From positions 22,128 to 53,196 of the forward strand of contig DNXO01000069.1 of assembly GCA_003506895.1 (NCBI GenBank): a stretch of 31,069 bases of DNA. The letters run 5' to 3'. The position numbers and the translations under genes were made by a program. This document shows, piece by piece, positions 8,047-15,211 of the stretch. The notes under the pieces are model-generated. The model made no database searches and was not told the origin of the DNA. It was given only the letters and a program-made list of their open reading frames with translations. The DNA comes from Acetobacteraceae bacterium. Lineage in GTDB: Bacteria; Pseudomonadota; Alphaproteobacteria; Acetobacterales; Acetobacteraceae. Numbering within the stretch: position 1 is the first letter of the stretch; every line of letters begins with the position of its first letter.

Positions 8047-8649
8047 ATGGCACGTGAACCGAGAGAAGGTGGCGGCGGCCGGAGTCGAGATCGCGAGCGC
8101 GGTGGCGATCGTGAACCGGATGATGGCATCATCGACAAGCTGGTCACCATCAACCGCGTCGCGAAGGTGGTGAAGGGCGGACGTCGTTTCGCTTTTGCCG
8201 CACTGGTTGTCGTTGGCGATCAAAAAGGTCGAGTCGGCTACGGCGCCGGTAAGGCCCGTGAAGTACCGGAAGCCATCCGCAAGGCCACGGAACGTGCCAA
8301 GCGTGGCATGATCCGGGTGCCGATGAAGGAAGGTCGCACGCTGCATCACGACGTTGAAGGTCACTTCGGCGCCGGTAACGTGATCCTGCGCTCCGCGACA
8401 GCCGGCACGGGCATCATTGCTGGCGGTCCGCTGCGCGCGGTGTTCGAGACGTTGGGAATCGGCGACGTCGTGGCGAAAAGCCTCGGCAGCCGGAACCCGC
8501 ATAACATGGTGAAGGCTGCCTTCGCGGCGTTGCAGAAATGCGCCAGCCCGCGTTCGGTCGCCACGCGCCGTGGCAAGAAGGTACCGGAACTGTTCGGTCG
8601 CCGTGAAGCCGCTGCGCCCGCCGCTCCGGAGGCTCAGGCCAATGCCTAA
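8047..8649 (+). CDS. rpsE: 30S ribosomal protein S5
   Basis: The protein has 200 residues. S5 lies at the mRNA entry site and affects decoding fidelity. A Gly/Arg/Glu-rich lead of about 28 residues precedes the double-stranded-RNA-binding-like domain (DKLVTINRVAKVVKGGRRFA), which is followed by the C-terminal domain with GTGIIAGGPLRAVFETLGI and SRNPHNMVKAAF. The frame is open further upstream, but the ATG at 8047, after AAGGA, gives the expected N-terminus. Its end overlaps the rpmD start by eight bases. Confidence 0.97.
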   Translation: MAREPREGGGGRSRDRERGGDREPDDGIIDKLVTINRVAKVVKGGRRFAFAALVVVGDQKGRVGYGAGKAREVPEAIRKATERAKRGMIRVPMKEGRTLHHDVEGHFGAGNVILRSATAGTGIIAGGPLRAVFETLGIGDVVAKSLGSRNPHNMVKAAFAALQKCASPRSVATRRGKKVPELFGRREAAAPAAPEAQANA

Positions 8650-8824
8650 GGTTCGCGTAACACAGACGAAGTCCGCGCTGGGTCGCTTGCCCGGCCAGAA
8701 GGAAACCCTGGTCGGTCTGGGCCTGAACAAACTGCGGAGCACGCGTGAGTTGGAGGATACCCCCTCCATCCGCGGCATGATCCGTAAAGTCGCCCACCTG
8801 ATTAAGGTGGAGGAGCTTTCCTGA
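8642..8824 (+). CDS. rpmD: 50S ribosomal protein L30
   Basis: The protein has 60 residues, normal for bacterial L30, a small 23S rRNA-binding protein of non-essential function in some species. The sequence MPKVRVTQTKSALGRLPGQ followed by TLVGLGLNKLRSTRELEDTP is typical. The ATG lies inside the last codons of rpsE, so translation depends on re-initiation after S5. The frame continues upstream through rpsE, but the family N-terminus fixes the start at 8642. Confidence 0.96.
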   Translation: MPKVRVTQTKSALGRLPGQKETLVGLGLNKLRSTRELEDTPSIRGMIRKVAHLIKVEELS

Positions 8825-8825
8825 C

Positions 8826-9314
8826 ATGAACCTTAATGAACTGCGCGACAATCCCGGCGCGCGCCTGAAGTCGAAGCGGCTCGGCCGCGGTATCGGCTCC
8901 GGCAAGGGAAAGACGTCCGGCAAAGGCGTCAAGGGCCAGAAGGCTCGGGAAGGTGTGGCACTGAACGGCTTCGAAGGCGGTCAGCTTCCTATCTATCGCC
9001 GCCTGCCGAAGCGTGGGTTCCACAACCACTTCCGCAAGGAATATGCTCCGGTCAACGTCGGCGCCATCGAAGCGGCGATTGAGTCGGGCAAGATCGACAG
9101 CGCTCAGGCGATCACCGAGGCGACCCTCTACGCGGCCGGCCTGGCGTCCACCGGTAAGGACGGCATCCGGCTTCTCGCGGACGGCGCGATCACCAAGGCG
9201 ATCCACGTTACCGTGTCCGGTGCTTCGGCGACGGCCAAGGCGGCGGTGGAGCAGGCTGGCGGTTCGGTGACCACAACGGTTGCGCCAAAAGCGGCTCCGG
9301 CGGAAGCAGCCTGA
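8826..9314 (+). CDS. rplO: 50S ribosomal protein L15
   Basis: The protein has 162 residues. L15 is a 50S assembly protein with a long basic N-terminal extension. Diagnostic parts are LNELRDNPGARLKSKRLGRG, the Gly/Lys-rich GSGKGKTSGKGVKGQKAREG and FEGGQLPIYRRLPKRGF. The C-terminus is Ala-rich and slightly longer than in E. coli. It starts one base after rpmD and is the last ribosomal gene before a terminator-like hairpin. Confidence 0.97.
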   Translation: MNLNELRDNPGARLKSKRLGRGIGSGKGKTSGKGVKGQKAREGVALNGFEGGQLPIYRRLPKRGFHNHFRKEYAPVNVGAIEAAIESGKIDSAQAITEATLYAAGLASTGKDGIRLLADGAITKAIHVTVSGASATAKAAVEQAGGSVTTTVAPKAAPAEAA

Positions 9315-9334
9315 GGTCCGGGATGCGCTAAAGC

Positions 9335-9374
9335 AAAAGCCACGCGGGCGGTTTCATCCCCTGCGTGGCTTTTT
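9335..9374 (+). terminator. Terminator-like hairpin between rplO and secY
   Basis: AAAAGCCACGC at 9335-9345 pairs perfectly with GCGTGGCTTTT at 9363-9373. The stem continues inward with G-C pairs (9347-9351 with 9358-9361) and ends in a run of T. This has the form of an intrinsic terminator, and its A-rich left arm would allow function on both strands. It lies 20 bases after the rplO stop and 90 bases before secY. If active, secY-adk needs its own promoter; a TTGACC at 9377-9382 is a possible -35 box, but I see no convincing -10 box after it. Confidence 0.75.
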
Positions 9375-9463
9375 GCTTGACCGCCATACGGCTTGCGCCC
9401 AATTCCGCCTCAGCCGACACTCGCCCCGGGCTAGACTAGATCGCCTCGACAAAGGGAAATCTC

Positions 9464-10801
9464 ATGGCGTCCGCTGCCGAACAGCTTGCAGCCAATCTTA
9501 ATATGGGCGTCTTTTCGAAGGCGACCGAGCTCAAGCAGCGCATCTGGTTTACGTTGGGGGCGCTGATCGTTTATCGCCTGGGCACTTACATCCCGGTGCC
9601 GGGCGTCGATGCCTCGGTGATGGGTGAAATGCTGTCGCAGCATGGCGGCGGCATCCTCGGCATGTTCGACATGTTCACCGGCGGCGCGCTGCGGCGCATG
9701 ACCGTCTTCGCGCTGAACATCATGCCCTACATCAGTGCCAGCATCATCATCCAGTTGATGTCCGCTGCCATTCCGACGCTTGAGACGCTCAAGAAGGAAG
9801 GCGAGCAGGGCCGCAAGAAGCTGAACCAATATACCCGCTACCTCACGGTGCTGATCGCCATGTTCCAGTCCTACGGTATCGCCGTGGGCCTTGAGACGAT
9901 GCATGGCAGTTTCGGCGACGCGGTGATCGATCCCGGCTGGTTCTTCCGTTTCTCGTGCATGATCACCCTGGTTGGCGGCACGATGTTCCTGATGTGGGTA
10001 GGGGAGCAAATCACCGCCCGCGGCATAGGCAACGGCACCAGCCTGATTATCATGGCCGGCATCGTCGCTAACCTTCCCACGGCTTTCGCATCGATGCTGG
10101 AGATGGGACGCACGGGGGCGCTGTCGCCGTTCTTCATCCTGCTGTTTCTGGTCATCGCGGTCGCGACCATCGCCATAATCGTGTTCGTGGAACGCGCCCA
10201 GCGCCGGATCGCGGTGCAGTATCCTAAGCGCCAGGTTGGCAACCGGATGTTCGGCGGCGACTCGACCCACATCCCGCTGAAAATCAACACATCTGGCGTT
10301 ATCCCGCCGATATTCGCCAGCTCCATCCTTCTGATCCCGGCCACGATCGCCGGTTTCGCGACGAATGGGCCGCCGTGGTTGCAGGTGATCGCGGCCCAGC
10401 TTGGGCAGGGTCAGCCGCTCTACCTGGGCCTGTATGCGTTCATGATTATCTTCTTCTCCTATTTCTACACCGCGGTTGTGTTCAATCCGGAGGAGACGGC
10501 CGACAATCTGAAGAAATACGGTGGCTTCATTCCTGGCATCCGGCCCGGCAGTGCCACCGCCGACTACTTCGATCGGATCCTGACCCGATTGACCACCGTT
10601 GGTGGCATTTACCTCGTGGCGATCTGTCTGCTGCCGCAAATTCTGATCACCGATTACGGCCTTCCGTTCTATTTCGGCGGAACCTCGATTCTGATCGTGG
10701 TCTCGGTTACCATGGACACTGTGACGCAGATTCAGTCGCATCTTCTCGCACATCAATACGAAGGTCTTATCCGTAAGACACGGGCGAAGGGACGTCGGTG
10801 A
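9464..10801 (+). CDS. secY: Preprotein translocase subunit SecY
   Basis: The protein has 445 residues. SecY is the ten-helix channel of the Sec translocon in the inner membrane and works with SecE and SecG. The sequence shows the N-terminal KQRIWFTLGALIVYRLGTY-like first helix, the plug region GGGILGMFDMFTGGALRRM, NIMPYISASIIIQLM, and the cytosolic loop VERAQRRIAVQYPKRQVGNR. The end GLIRKTRAKGRR is typical. It is preceded by AAAGGGA and overlaps adk by four bases (GTGA). Confidence 0.98.
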   Translation: MASAAEQLAANLNMGVFSKATELKQRIWFTLGALIVYRLGTYIPVPGVDASVMGEMLSQHGGGILGMFDMFTGGALRRMTVFALNIMPYISASIIIQLMSAAIPTLETLKKEGEQGRKKLNQYTRYLTVLIAMFQSYGIAVGLETMHGSFGDAVIDPGWFFRFSCMITLVGGTMFLMWVGEQITARGIGNGTSLIIMAGIVANLPTAFASMLEMGRTGALSPFFILLFLVIAVATIAIIVFVERAQRRIAVQYPKRQVGNRMFGGDSTHIPLKINTSGVIPPIFASSILLIPATIAGFATNGPPWLQVIAAQLGQGQPLYLGLYAFMIIFFSYFYTAVVFNPEETADNLKKYGGFIPGIRPGSATADYFDRILTRLTTVGGIYLVAICLLPQILITDYGLPFYFGGTSILIVVSVTMDTVTQIQSHLLAHQYEGLIRKTRAKGRR

Positions 10802-11448
10802 AACTTATTCTTCTAGGCCCGCCTGGCGCGGGGAAGGGCACCCAGGCCAAGCGCCTGGAGGAGCGGTTCGGGATCGTGCAGATCTCCACCGGTGACATGC
10901 TGCGCGCGGAGGTTGCCGCCGGGAGCCCGGTAGGCAAGGAAGCCAAGGCGGTCATGGAGGCGGGTCAGCTTGTCTCCGACGACATCCTTGTGCGGATGCT
11001 TGCTTCCCGCCTGCAGCAGCCAGATGCCGCCAAGGGCTTTATCCTGGATGGGTTCCCTCGCACGGTGCCCCAGGCCGAGGCGCTTGACCGGATGTTGGCC
11101 GATAAGCACCTGAAGCTCGACGCGGTTGTTGAGCTGAAGGTTGACGATGCAGCATTAACCGACCGCATCGCCGGTCGCTTCACCTGTTCGAAGTGCGGGA
11201 CCGGGTACCACGACCAGTTCAAACCGCCCGCCAAGGTCGGCGTGTGCGACTCGTGTGGTTCGACCGACTTCACCCGTCGGGCGGACGACAACCGGGAAAC
11301 AGTGGCAGCTCGGTTGGAAGCCTATCACCGGCAGACGGCACCGATCATCCCGCACTACGCGGCTGCTGGAATTCTGAAATCCGTTGACGGCATGGCCGAT
11401 ATTGACGAGGTGGCTCGCCAACTCGATGCTGTATTGGCCACGGTTTGA
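10798..11448 (+). CDS. adk: Adenylate kinase, zinc-LID type
   Basis: The protein has 216 residues and starts with GTG, which overlaps the secY stop. Adenylate kinase interconverts ATP plus AMP and two ADP. The P-loop GPPGAGKGTQ is at residues 7-16, the AMP-binding part STGDMLRAE at 30-38 and the DGFPRT motif at 84-89. The long LID domain has four Cys (130, 133, 150, 153) in two CxxC pairs, predicting a structural zinc site that is absent in the E. coli enzyme. Placement behind secY is common in many bacteria. Confidence 0.97.
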   Translation: MKLILLGPPGAGKGTQAKRLEERFGIVQISTGDMLRAEVAAGSPVGKEAKAVMEAGQLVSDDILVRMLASRLQQPDAAKGFILDGFPRTVPQAEALDRMLADKHLKLDAVVELKVDDAALTDRIAGRFTCSKCGTGYHDQFKPPAKVGVCDSCGSTDFTRRADDNRETVAARLEAYHRQTAPIIPHYAAAGILKSVDGMADIDEVARQLDAVLATV

Positions 11449-11489
11449 CACAGATGTTGAGTTCTTCACGCAGAGTTGATAAGTCTTCG

Positions 11490-11517
11490 TTGACTCCTGC
11501 GTCGCGGAAACTATAGT
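11490..11517 (+). promoter_or_regulatory. Likely sigma-70 promoter for rpsM-rpsK-rpoA-rplQ
   Basis: TTGACT at 11490-11495 and TATAGT at 11512-11517 are separated by 16 bases. Each differs from the consensus by one base. The promoter lies 42 bases after the adk stop and about 110 bases before rpsM, so it would give the alpha operon its own start site near 11524. This is the best promoter match I saw in the window. Confidence 0.65.
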
Positions 11518-11527
11518 CCCGCGCTCT

Positions 11528-11611
11528 GGCGCCACCCCATATGCGGGTTTGGCGCCCTTGCGCGTATTTCAGCCCTTCGGGGCAGTTACAGGCCCGGATC
11601 AGACGCCGGGC
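11528..11611 (+). promoter_or_regulatory. Structured leader of rpsM with three hairpins
   Basis: Three stems follow one another. GGCGCCA at 11528-11534 pairs with TGGCGCC at 11550-11556. GCCC at 11572-11575 pairs with GGGC at 11580-11583 around a TTCG tetraloop. GCCCGG at 11592-11597 pairs with CCGGGC at 11606-11611. The ribosome-binding site AGGAGAG (about 11615-11621) comes directly after the third stem. The arrangement suggests a folded 5' UTR that could be a ribosomal protein target; the ligand is unknown. Confidence 0.5.
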
Positions 11612-11627
11612 GACAGGAGAGTCGAGC

Positions 11628-12005
11628 GTGGCGCGTATTGCCGGCGTGAATATCCCGACGAATAAGCGAGTGACCATTGGGCTTCGCTATATCTATGGCA
11701 TCGGTCCCGCGAAGGCGGCTGCGATTTGTGAGCAGCTTAGCATTCCCGACGATCGCCGGGTCAATCAGCTTTCGGATGAGGAAGTCCTCCGCATCCGCGA
11801 ACTGATCGACCGTGAGTATCGCGTGGAAGGCGACCTTCGGCGTGAAGTGTCGATGAACATCAAGCGTCTGATGGACCTGGGCTGCTACCGCGGCCTGCGG
11901 CATCGTCGGGGCCTGCCGGTGCGTGGTCAGCGGACCCATACCAACGCCCGCACCCGTAAGGGCAAGGCGGTGGCGATCGCCGGCAAGAAGAAAGTCACGA
12001 AATAA
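11628..12005 (+). CDS. rpsM: 30S ribosomal protein S13
   Basis: The protein has 125 residues and begins with GTG at 11628, giving the standard N-terminus VARIAGVNIPTNKRV (initiator Met in the protein). S13 sits in the 30S head, contacts the P-site tRNA and forms bridges with the 50S. Conserved parts are LRYIYGIGPAKA and the C-terminal RGLRHRRGLPVRGQRTHTNA. An upstream in-frame ATG at 11541 would add 29 non-conserved residues inside the leader hairpin, so I rejected it. An AGGAGAG Shine-Dalgarno precedes the GTG. Confidence 0.97.
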   Translation: MARIAGVNIPTNKRVTIGLRYIYGIGPAKAAAICEQLSIPDDRRVNQLSDEEVLRIRELIDREYRVEGDLRREVSMNIKRLMDLGCYRGLRHRRGLPVRGQRTHTNARTRKGKAVAIAGKKKVTK

Positions 12006-12009
12006 GGCA

Positions 12010-12065
12010 GGCCTTCCGGCCCGTCTTTTGGAAGCATTCGACCGCGTCGGTTTTCGGCGCGGTCG
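12010..12065 (+). repeat. Two hairpins between rpsM and rpsK
   Basis: GGCC at 12010-12013 pairs with GGCC at 12018-12021 around TTCC. CGACCGCG at 12039-12046 pairs perfectly with CGCGGTCG at 12058-12065 over an 11-base loop. No T run follows, so this is probably not a terminator. It may protect or process the mRNA, or separate translation of rpsK from rpsM. Confidence 0.5.
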
Positions 12066-12089
12066 GCAGTTGAAGCAGGATCAAAGAAC

Positions 12090-12485
12090 ATGGCGAAACC
12101 CGCCGCTGCCGCTCGGCCTCGCCGCAAAGAGCGTAAGAACATCATCGCTGGCGTGGCGCACGTTGCAGCTACGTTCAACAACACGGTGATCACCATCACC
12201 GATGCCCAGGGCAACGCGATTGCGTGGTCGTCCGCCGGCAGCCAGGGCTTCAAGGGTAGCCGCAAAAGCACCCCGTATGCCGCCCAGGTCGCCGCCGAGG
12301 ACGCCGGCAAGAAAGCCCGTGAGCACGGCATGGAAACGCTGGAGATCGAGGTGAGCGGGCCGGGTTCGGGACGTGAGAGCGCGTTGCGCGCGTTGCAGGC
12401 GGTCGGGTTCAGCGTTTCGACGATCCGGGACATGACGCCGATTCCGCACAATGGCTGCCGTCCGCGGAAGCGCCGGCGCGTCTGA
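12090..12485 (+). CDS. rpsK: 30S ribosomal protein S11
   Basis: The protein has 131 residues, the standard size. S11 is in the 30S platform and binds S6/S18 and the E-site mRNA region. The core HVAATFNNTVITITDAQGNA, SAGSQGFKGSRKSTPYAAQV and the C-terminal end TPIPHNGCRPRKRRRV are diagnostic. Upstream lies an 84-base spacer with two hairpins and an AGGATC element. Confidence 0.98.
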   Translation: MAKPAAAARPRRKERKNIIAGVAHVAATFNNTVITITDAQGNAIAWSSAGSQGFKGSRKSTPYAAQVAAEDAGKKAREHGMETLEIEVSGPGSGRESALRALQAVGFSVSTIRDMTPIPHNGCRPRKRRRV

Positions 12486-12603
12486 GATTATCGTTCGCGT
12501 CAGCCGGCGCCGTCCGGCCAGGGGCGGGCACGAGGTGCCGAGGTTTTGACACTGTCCAGGGGACATCAGCCGCGCAAGACGCGGTTCGAAAGGTGTTGGT
12601 AGT

Positions 12604-13635
12604 ATGAGGCAGAGCGCAGTTATTCAGAGAAATTGGCAATCTCTGATCAAGCCAGAAAAGCTGGAAGTTGAGCCAGGCGCCGATCCGTCGCGCGTCGCCA
12701 CTGTTGTGGCTGAGCCGCTGGAACGCGGTTTTGGTATGACTCTCGGCAACGCCATCCGCCGCATCCTGCTGTCCTCGCTGCAAGGCGCGGCGGTCACTGC
12801 GGTTCAGATCGACGGCGTGTTGCACGAATTCAGCAGCGTGCCTGGCGTTCGTGAGGACGTGACGGATATCGTGCTGAACATCAAGCAGCTCGCGCTGCGG
12901 ATGCATGGCGAAGGCCCGAAGCGGATGACGCTGACCGCGACCGGTCCTGGCGAAGTCCGTGCTGGACAGATCCAGTCCGGCCACGACATCGACATCATGA
13001 ACCCCGAGCTTGTTATCTGCACGCTGGATGATGGCGTGAAGCTGGGCATGGAGTTCACGGTCAACCTTGGCAAGGGCTACCAGCCGTCCAGCGTCAACCG
13101 TCCGGAAGACGCCCCGATCGGCCTGATCCCGGTTGACAGTATCTATTCCCCGGTGCGCCGTGTGTCCTACAGCGTTGCCCCAACCCGCGTGGGTCAGGTC
13201 ACCGACTATGACAAGCTGCTGCTGACGGTAGAAACCAACGGCGCCGTGACCCCGGAAGACTCCGTGGCCCTGGCCGCCCGCATCCTGCAGGACCAGCTTC
13301 AACTGTTCATCAACTTCGATGAGCCGCAACAGGTTCGCCTGGAAGAGCCGCAGGACGACCTGCCGTTCAACCGCAACCTGCTCCGCAAGGTTGATGAGCT
13401 GGAACTGTCGGTTCGTAGCGCCAACTGCCTTAAGAACGATAACATCGTTTATATCGGCGATCTGGTGCAGAAGTCCGAACAGGAAATGCTGCGCACGCCG
13501 AACTTCGGCCGCAAGTCGCTGAACGAGATCAAGGAGGTCCTCACCTCCATGGGCCTCGGCCTCGGCATGAGCGTCGCGGGCTGGCCGCCGGAGAATATCG
13601 AAGACCTCGCCAAGCGGCTTGAAGAGCCGTTCTAG
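12604..13635 (+). CDS. rpoA: RNA polymerase alpha subunit
   Basis: The protein has 343 residues. The N-terminal domain (about 1-235) dimerises and starts core assembly; LGNAIRRILLSSLQGAAVT is its signature. After a linker, the C-terminal domain (about 255-320) carries the helix-hairpin-helix unit that binds UP elements and activators, visible as ELSVRSANCLKNDNIVYIGD and GRKSLNEIKEVLTSMGL. The gene follows rpsK after 118 bases. As in other alphaproteobacteria, rpsD does not lie between rpsK and rpoA. Confidence 0.98.
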   Translation: MRQSAVIQRNWQSLIKPEKLEVEPGADPSRVATVVAEPLERGFGMTLGNAIRRILLSSLQGAAVTAVQIDGVLHEFSSVPGVREDVTDIVLNIKQLALRMHGEGPKRMTLTATGPGEVRAGQIQSGHDIDIMNPELVICTLDDGVKLGMEFTVNLGKGYQPSSVNRPEDAPIGLIPVDSIYSPVRRVSYSVAPTRVGQVTDYDKLLLTVETNGAVTPEDSVALAARILQDQLQLFINFDEPQQVRLEEPQDDLPFNRNLLRKVDELELSVRSANCLKNDNIVYIGDLVQKSEQEMLRTPNFGRKSLNEIKEVLTSMGLGLGMSVAGWPPENIEDLAKRLEEPF

Positions 13636-13658
13636 GCCGGAATTAGGGAAACAGATCA

Positions 13659-14078
13659 ATGCGTCACGGTGTTGCCGGCCGGAAGCTCGGCGTTACCTCC
13701 ACCCATCGCCTCGCCATGTTCCGGAACATGGCGCATGCGCTGCTCAAGCATGAGCAGATCACCACGACCCTGCCCAAGGCGAAGGAGCTGCGGCCGGTTG
13801 CCGAAAAGCTGATCACCCTGGGTAAGAAGGGCGGTCTGGCCAATAAGCGTCTGGCGTATGCCGAACTGCGTGACGATGTGATCGTCACCAAGTTGTTCGG
13901 CACGCTGGCAGATCGCTACAAGGCCCGCGCTGGCGGTTACACGCGCGTGCTGAAGGCCGGCGTCCGCTACGGCGACGCAGCCGACATGGCGGTTATTGAG
14001 TTGGTCGATCGCGACCCGGAAGCCAAGGGCAAGGACAGCGGTCCGGTGCAGGTTCGGGAAGAAGAGACCGAAGAGTAA
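13659..14078 (+). CDS. rplQ: 50S ribosomal protein L17
   Basis: The protein has 139 residues. L17 lies near the tunnel exit and closes the alpha operon. The N-terminal MRHGVAGRKLGVTSTHRLAM, followed by RNMAHALLKHEQITTTLPKA, is diagnostic. The C-terminal 20 or so residues are highly charged (VQVREEETEE) and extend beyond the minimal family length, which is common in alphaproteobacteria. A strong terminator follows 27 bases after the stop. Confidence 0.97.
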   Translation: MRHGVAGRKLGVTSTHRLAMFRNMAHALLKHEQITTTLPKAKELRPVAEKLITLGKKGGLANKRLAYAELRDDVIVTKLFGTLADRYKARAGGYTRVLKAGVRYGDAADMAVIELVDRDPEAKGKDSGPVQVREEETEE

Positions 14079-14105
14079 AGACCAATCGGCTTTCGCATAC
14101 GAAAG

Positions 14106-14138
14106 GCCCTCCCCGGAATATCCGAGGAGGGCTTTTTT
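14106..14138 (+). terminator. Intrinsic terminator of the ribosomal cluster
   Basis: GCCCTCC at 14106-14112 pairs perfectly with GGAGGGC at 14126-14132. The stem goes on inward with one C-A mismatch and a four-pair extension closed by an ATA loop. Six T follow at 14133-14138. This is a classic rho-independent terminator placed just after rplQ and before a gene on the other strand. Confidence 0.9.
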
Positions 14139-14209
14139 CATTCCAGATGATAGGTCAAAGCCAAGGCGACCGGCCGGCGAATCCGTGGGTGACCCGCCCC
14201 AGTCGGGTT

Positions 14210-15211
14210 TTAACTCCCCGGCAATCCGTAAGCCTCAGGAAAGAAGTAATCTTTCCACGATGCGGGCTTAACCTTGATCGTCCCGATCGCCGCCATGAAC
14301 GCAGCCTGCTTCATCGTGTCCAGCGGAACCGTCGTCCACTCGGTGCCCGGGCCAGAGCCGGCGGCGGTGACGAAATCCTCGGTCAGTTTGGAATTGCTGT
14401 CCTCGATCCAGTAGCGCGCGGCGCGGCGTACATCCGTTCGCACGATTTCGGTCGCCTCGTTCAGAGCCTCGTAGACCGCCTGATACAGCTTCGGGTTCCG
14501 GTCGTGGAATCGCACGGAGGTATAGGCCACCGTGTACGTCGTTGGCCCGCCGGCGAGATCGAATGACGAAGCGACGACATGGATGTTCGGATGTTCCAAC
14601 TGTTGTTGCATATATGGCGGCAGGGCCATCACGCAGTTCACGTCTCCACTGCCCGTCAGCAGTGCTACGGTTGCGTCGGCCGGTGACATCGTCACCGTCG
14701 CCGCGTCGAAGCGGTTGTACTCTTTGATCCCATAAAGCCTGGCCGCCGCCATCTGCAACGTCACCGCTGGCGACGATACCCGCACTGACGGGACCGGGAT
14801 CTTCCTGCACTTGCCCAGGTCGGCGATCGTCCTGATCTCCGGATCGTTGCTGGTGATCATATAAGGCAGCGTCACCAGCGCGGTGATCGCCCGTACCTCC
14901 TGCGGTGTGCCACGCGCCTTCGCCCACAGCGTGAACATTCCGTTTGGGCTACCGCCGACGATATCCACGGAATCCGAGATCAACGCGTCGTTCATCGACG
15001 CCGGCCCGTTGAACCGCACGCCCGAGACCTTCACCTCGGGAATGCCCAGGGCCGCCGCATGCTTCTGGATCAGGTGTTCATGTTCGATGACGTTGAACTG
15101 CAGATAGCCCATTGAATACTGCCGGGCGAACCGGACCTCTGGCACCTCGGCTCGCGCCGGCGCGCCGACGGCGAGGACAACCCCCAGTGCGGCAAAGGCC
15201 CGCCGCATCAT
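14210..15211 (-). CDS. Periplasmic substrate-binding protein (ABC NitT/TauT type)
   Basis: About 333 residues. A signal peptide is evident (MMRRAFAALGVVLAVGAPARA, cleavage probably after ARA), so the protein is periplasmic. The body resembles the nitrate/sulfonate/taurine class of ABC binding proteins: GPASMNDALISDSVDIVGGS, a DLGKCRKIPVP segment in the position of the usual DLKGKKIAV, then VTMSPADATVALLTGSGDVN. The ligand cannot be read from the sequence. The start at 15211 overlaps the stop of the permease gene as ATGA; a GTG-free upstream ATG at 15223 would lie inside that gene. No ABC permease or ATPase gene is adjacent, which is odd for this class. Confidence 0.75.
   Translation of the reverse strand: MMRRAFAALGVVLAVGAPARAEVPEVRFARQYSMGYLQFNVIEHEHLIQKHAAALGIPEVKVSGVRFNGPASMNDALISDSVDIVGGSPNGMFTLWAKARGTPQEVRAITALVTLPYMITSNDPEIRTIADLGKCRKIPVPSVRVSSPAVTLQMAAARLYGIKEYNRFDAATVTMSPADATVALLTGSGDVNCVMALPPYMQQQLEHPNIHVVASSFDLAGGPTTYTVAYTSVRFHDRNPKLYQAVYEALNEATEIVRTDVRRAARYWIEDSNSKLTEDFVTAAGSGPGTEWTTVPLDTMKQAAFMAAIGTIKVKPASWKDYFFPEAYGLPGS

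Noticed and set aside
9431..10756. Minus-strand open frame of 441 codons opposite secY
   Set aside because: It is the shadow of secY, with a highly charged His/Arg/Asp-rich product typical of antisense frames.
12546..12551. TTGACA before rpoA as a -35 box
   Set aside because: No -10 box is found at 16-18 bases; the spacing region is GC-rich (GCCGCG).
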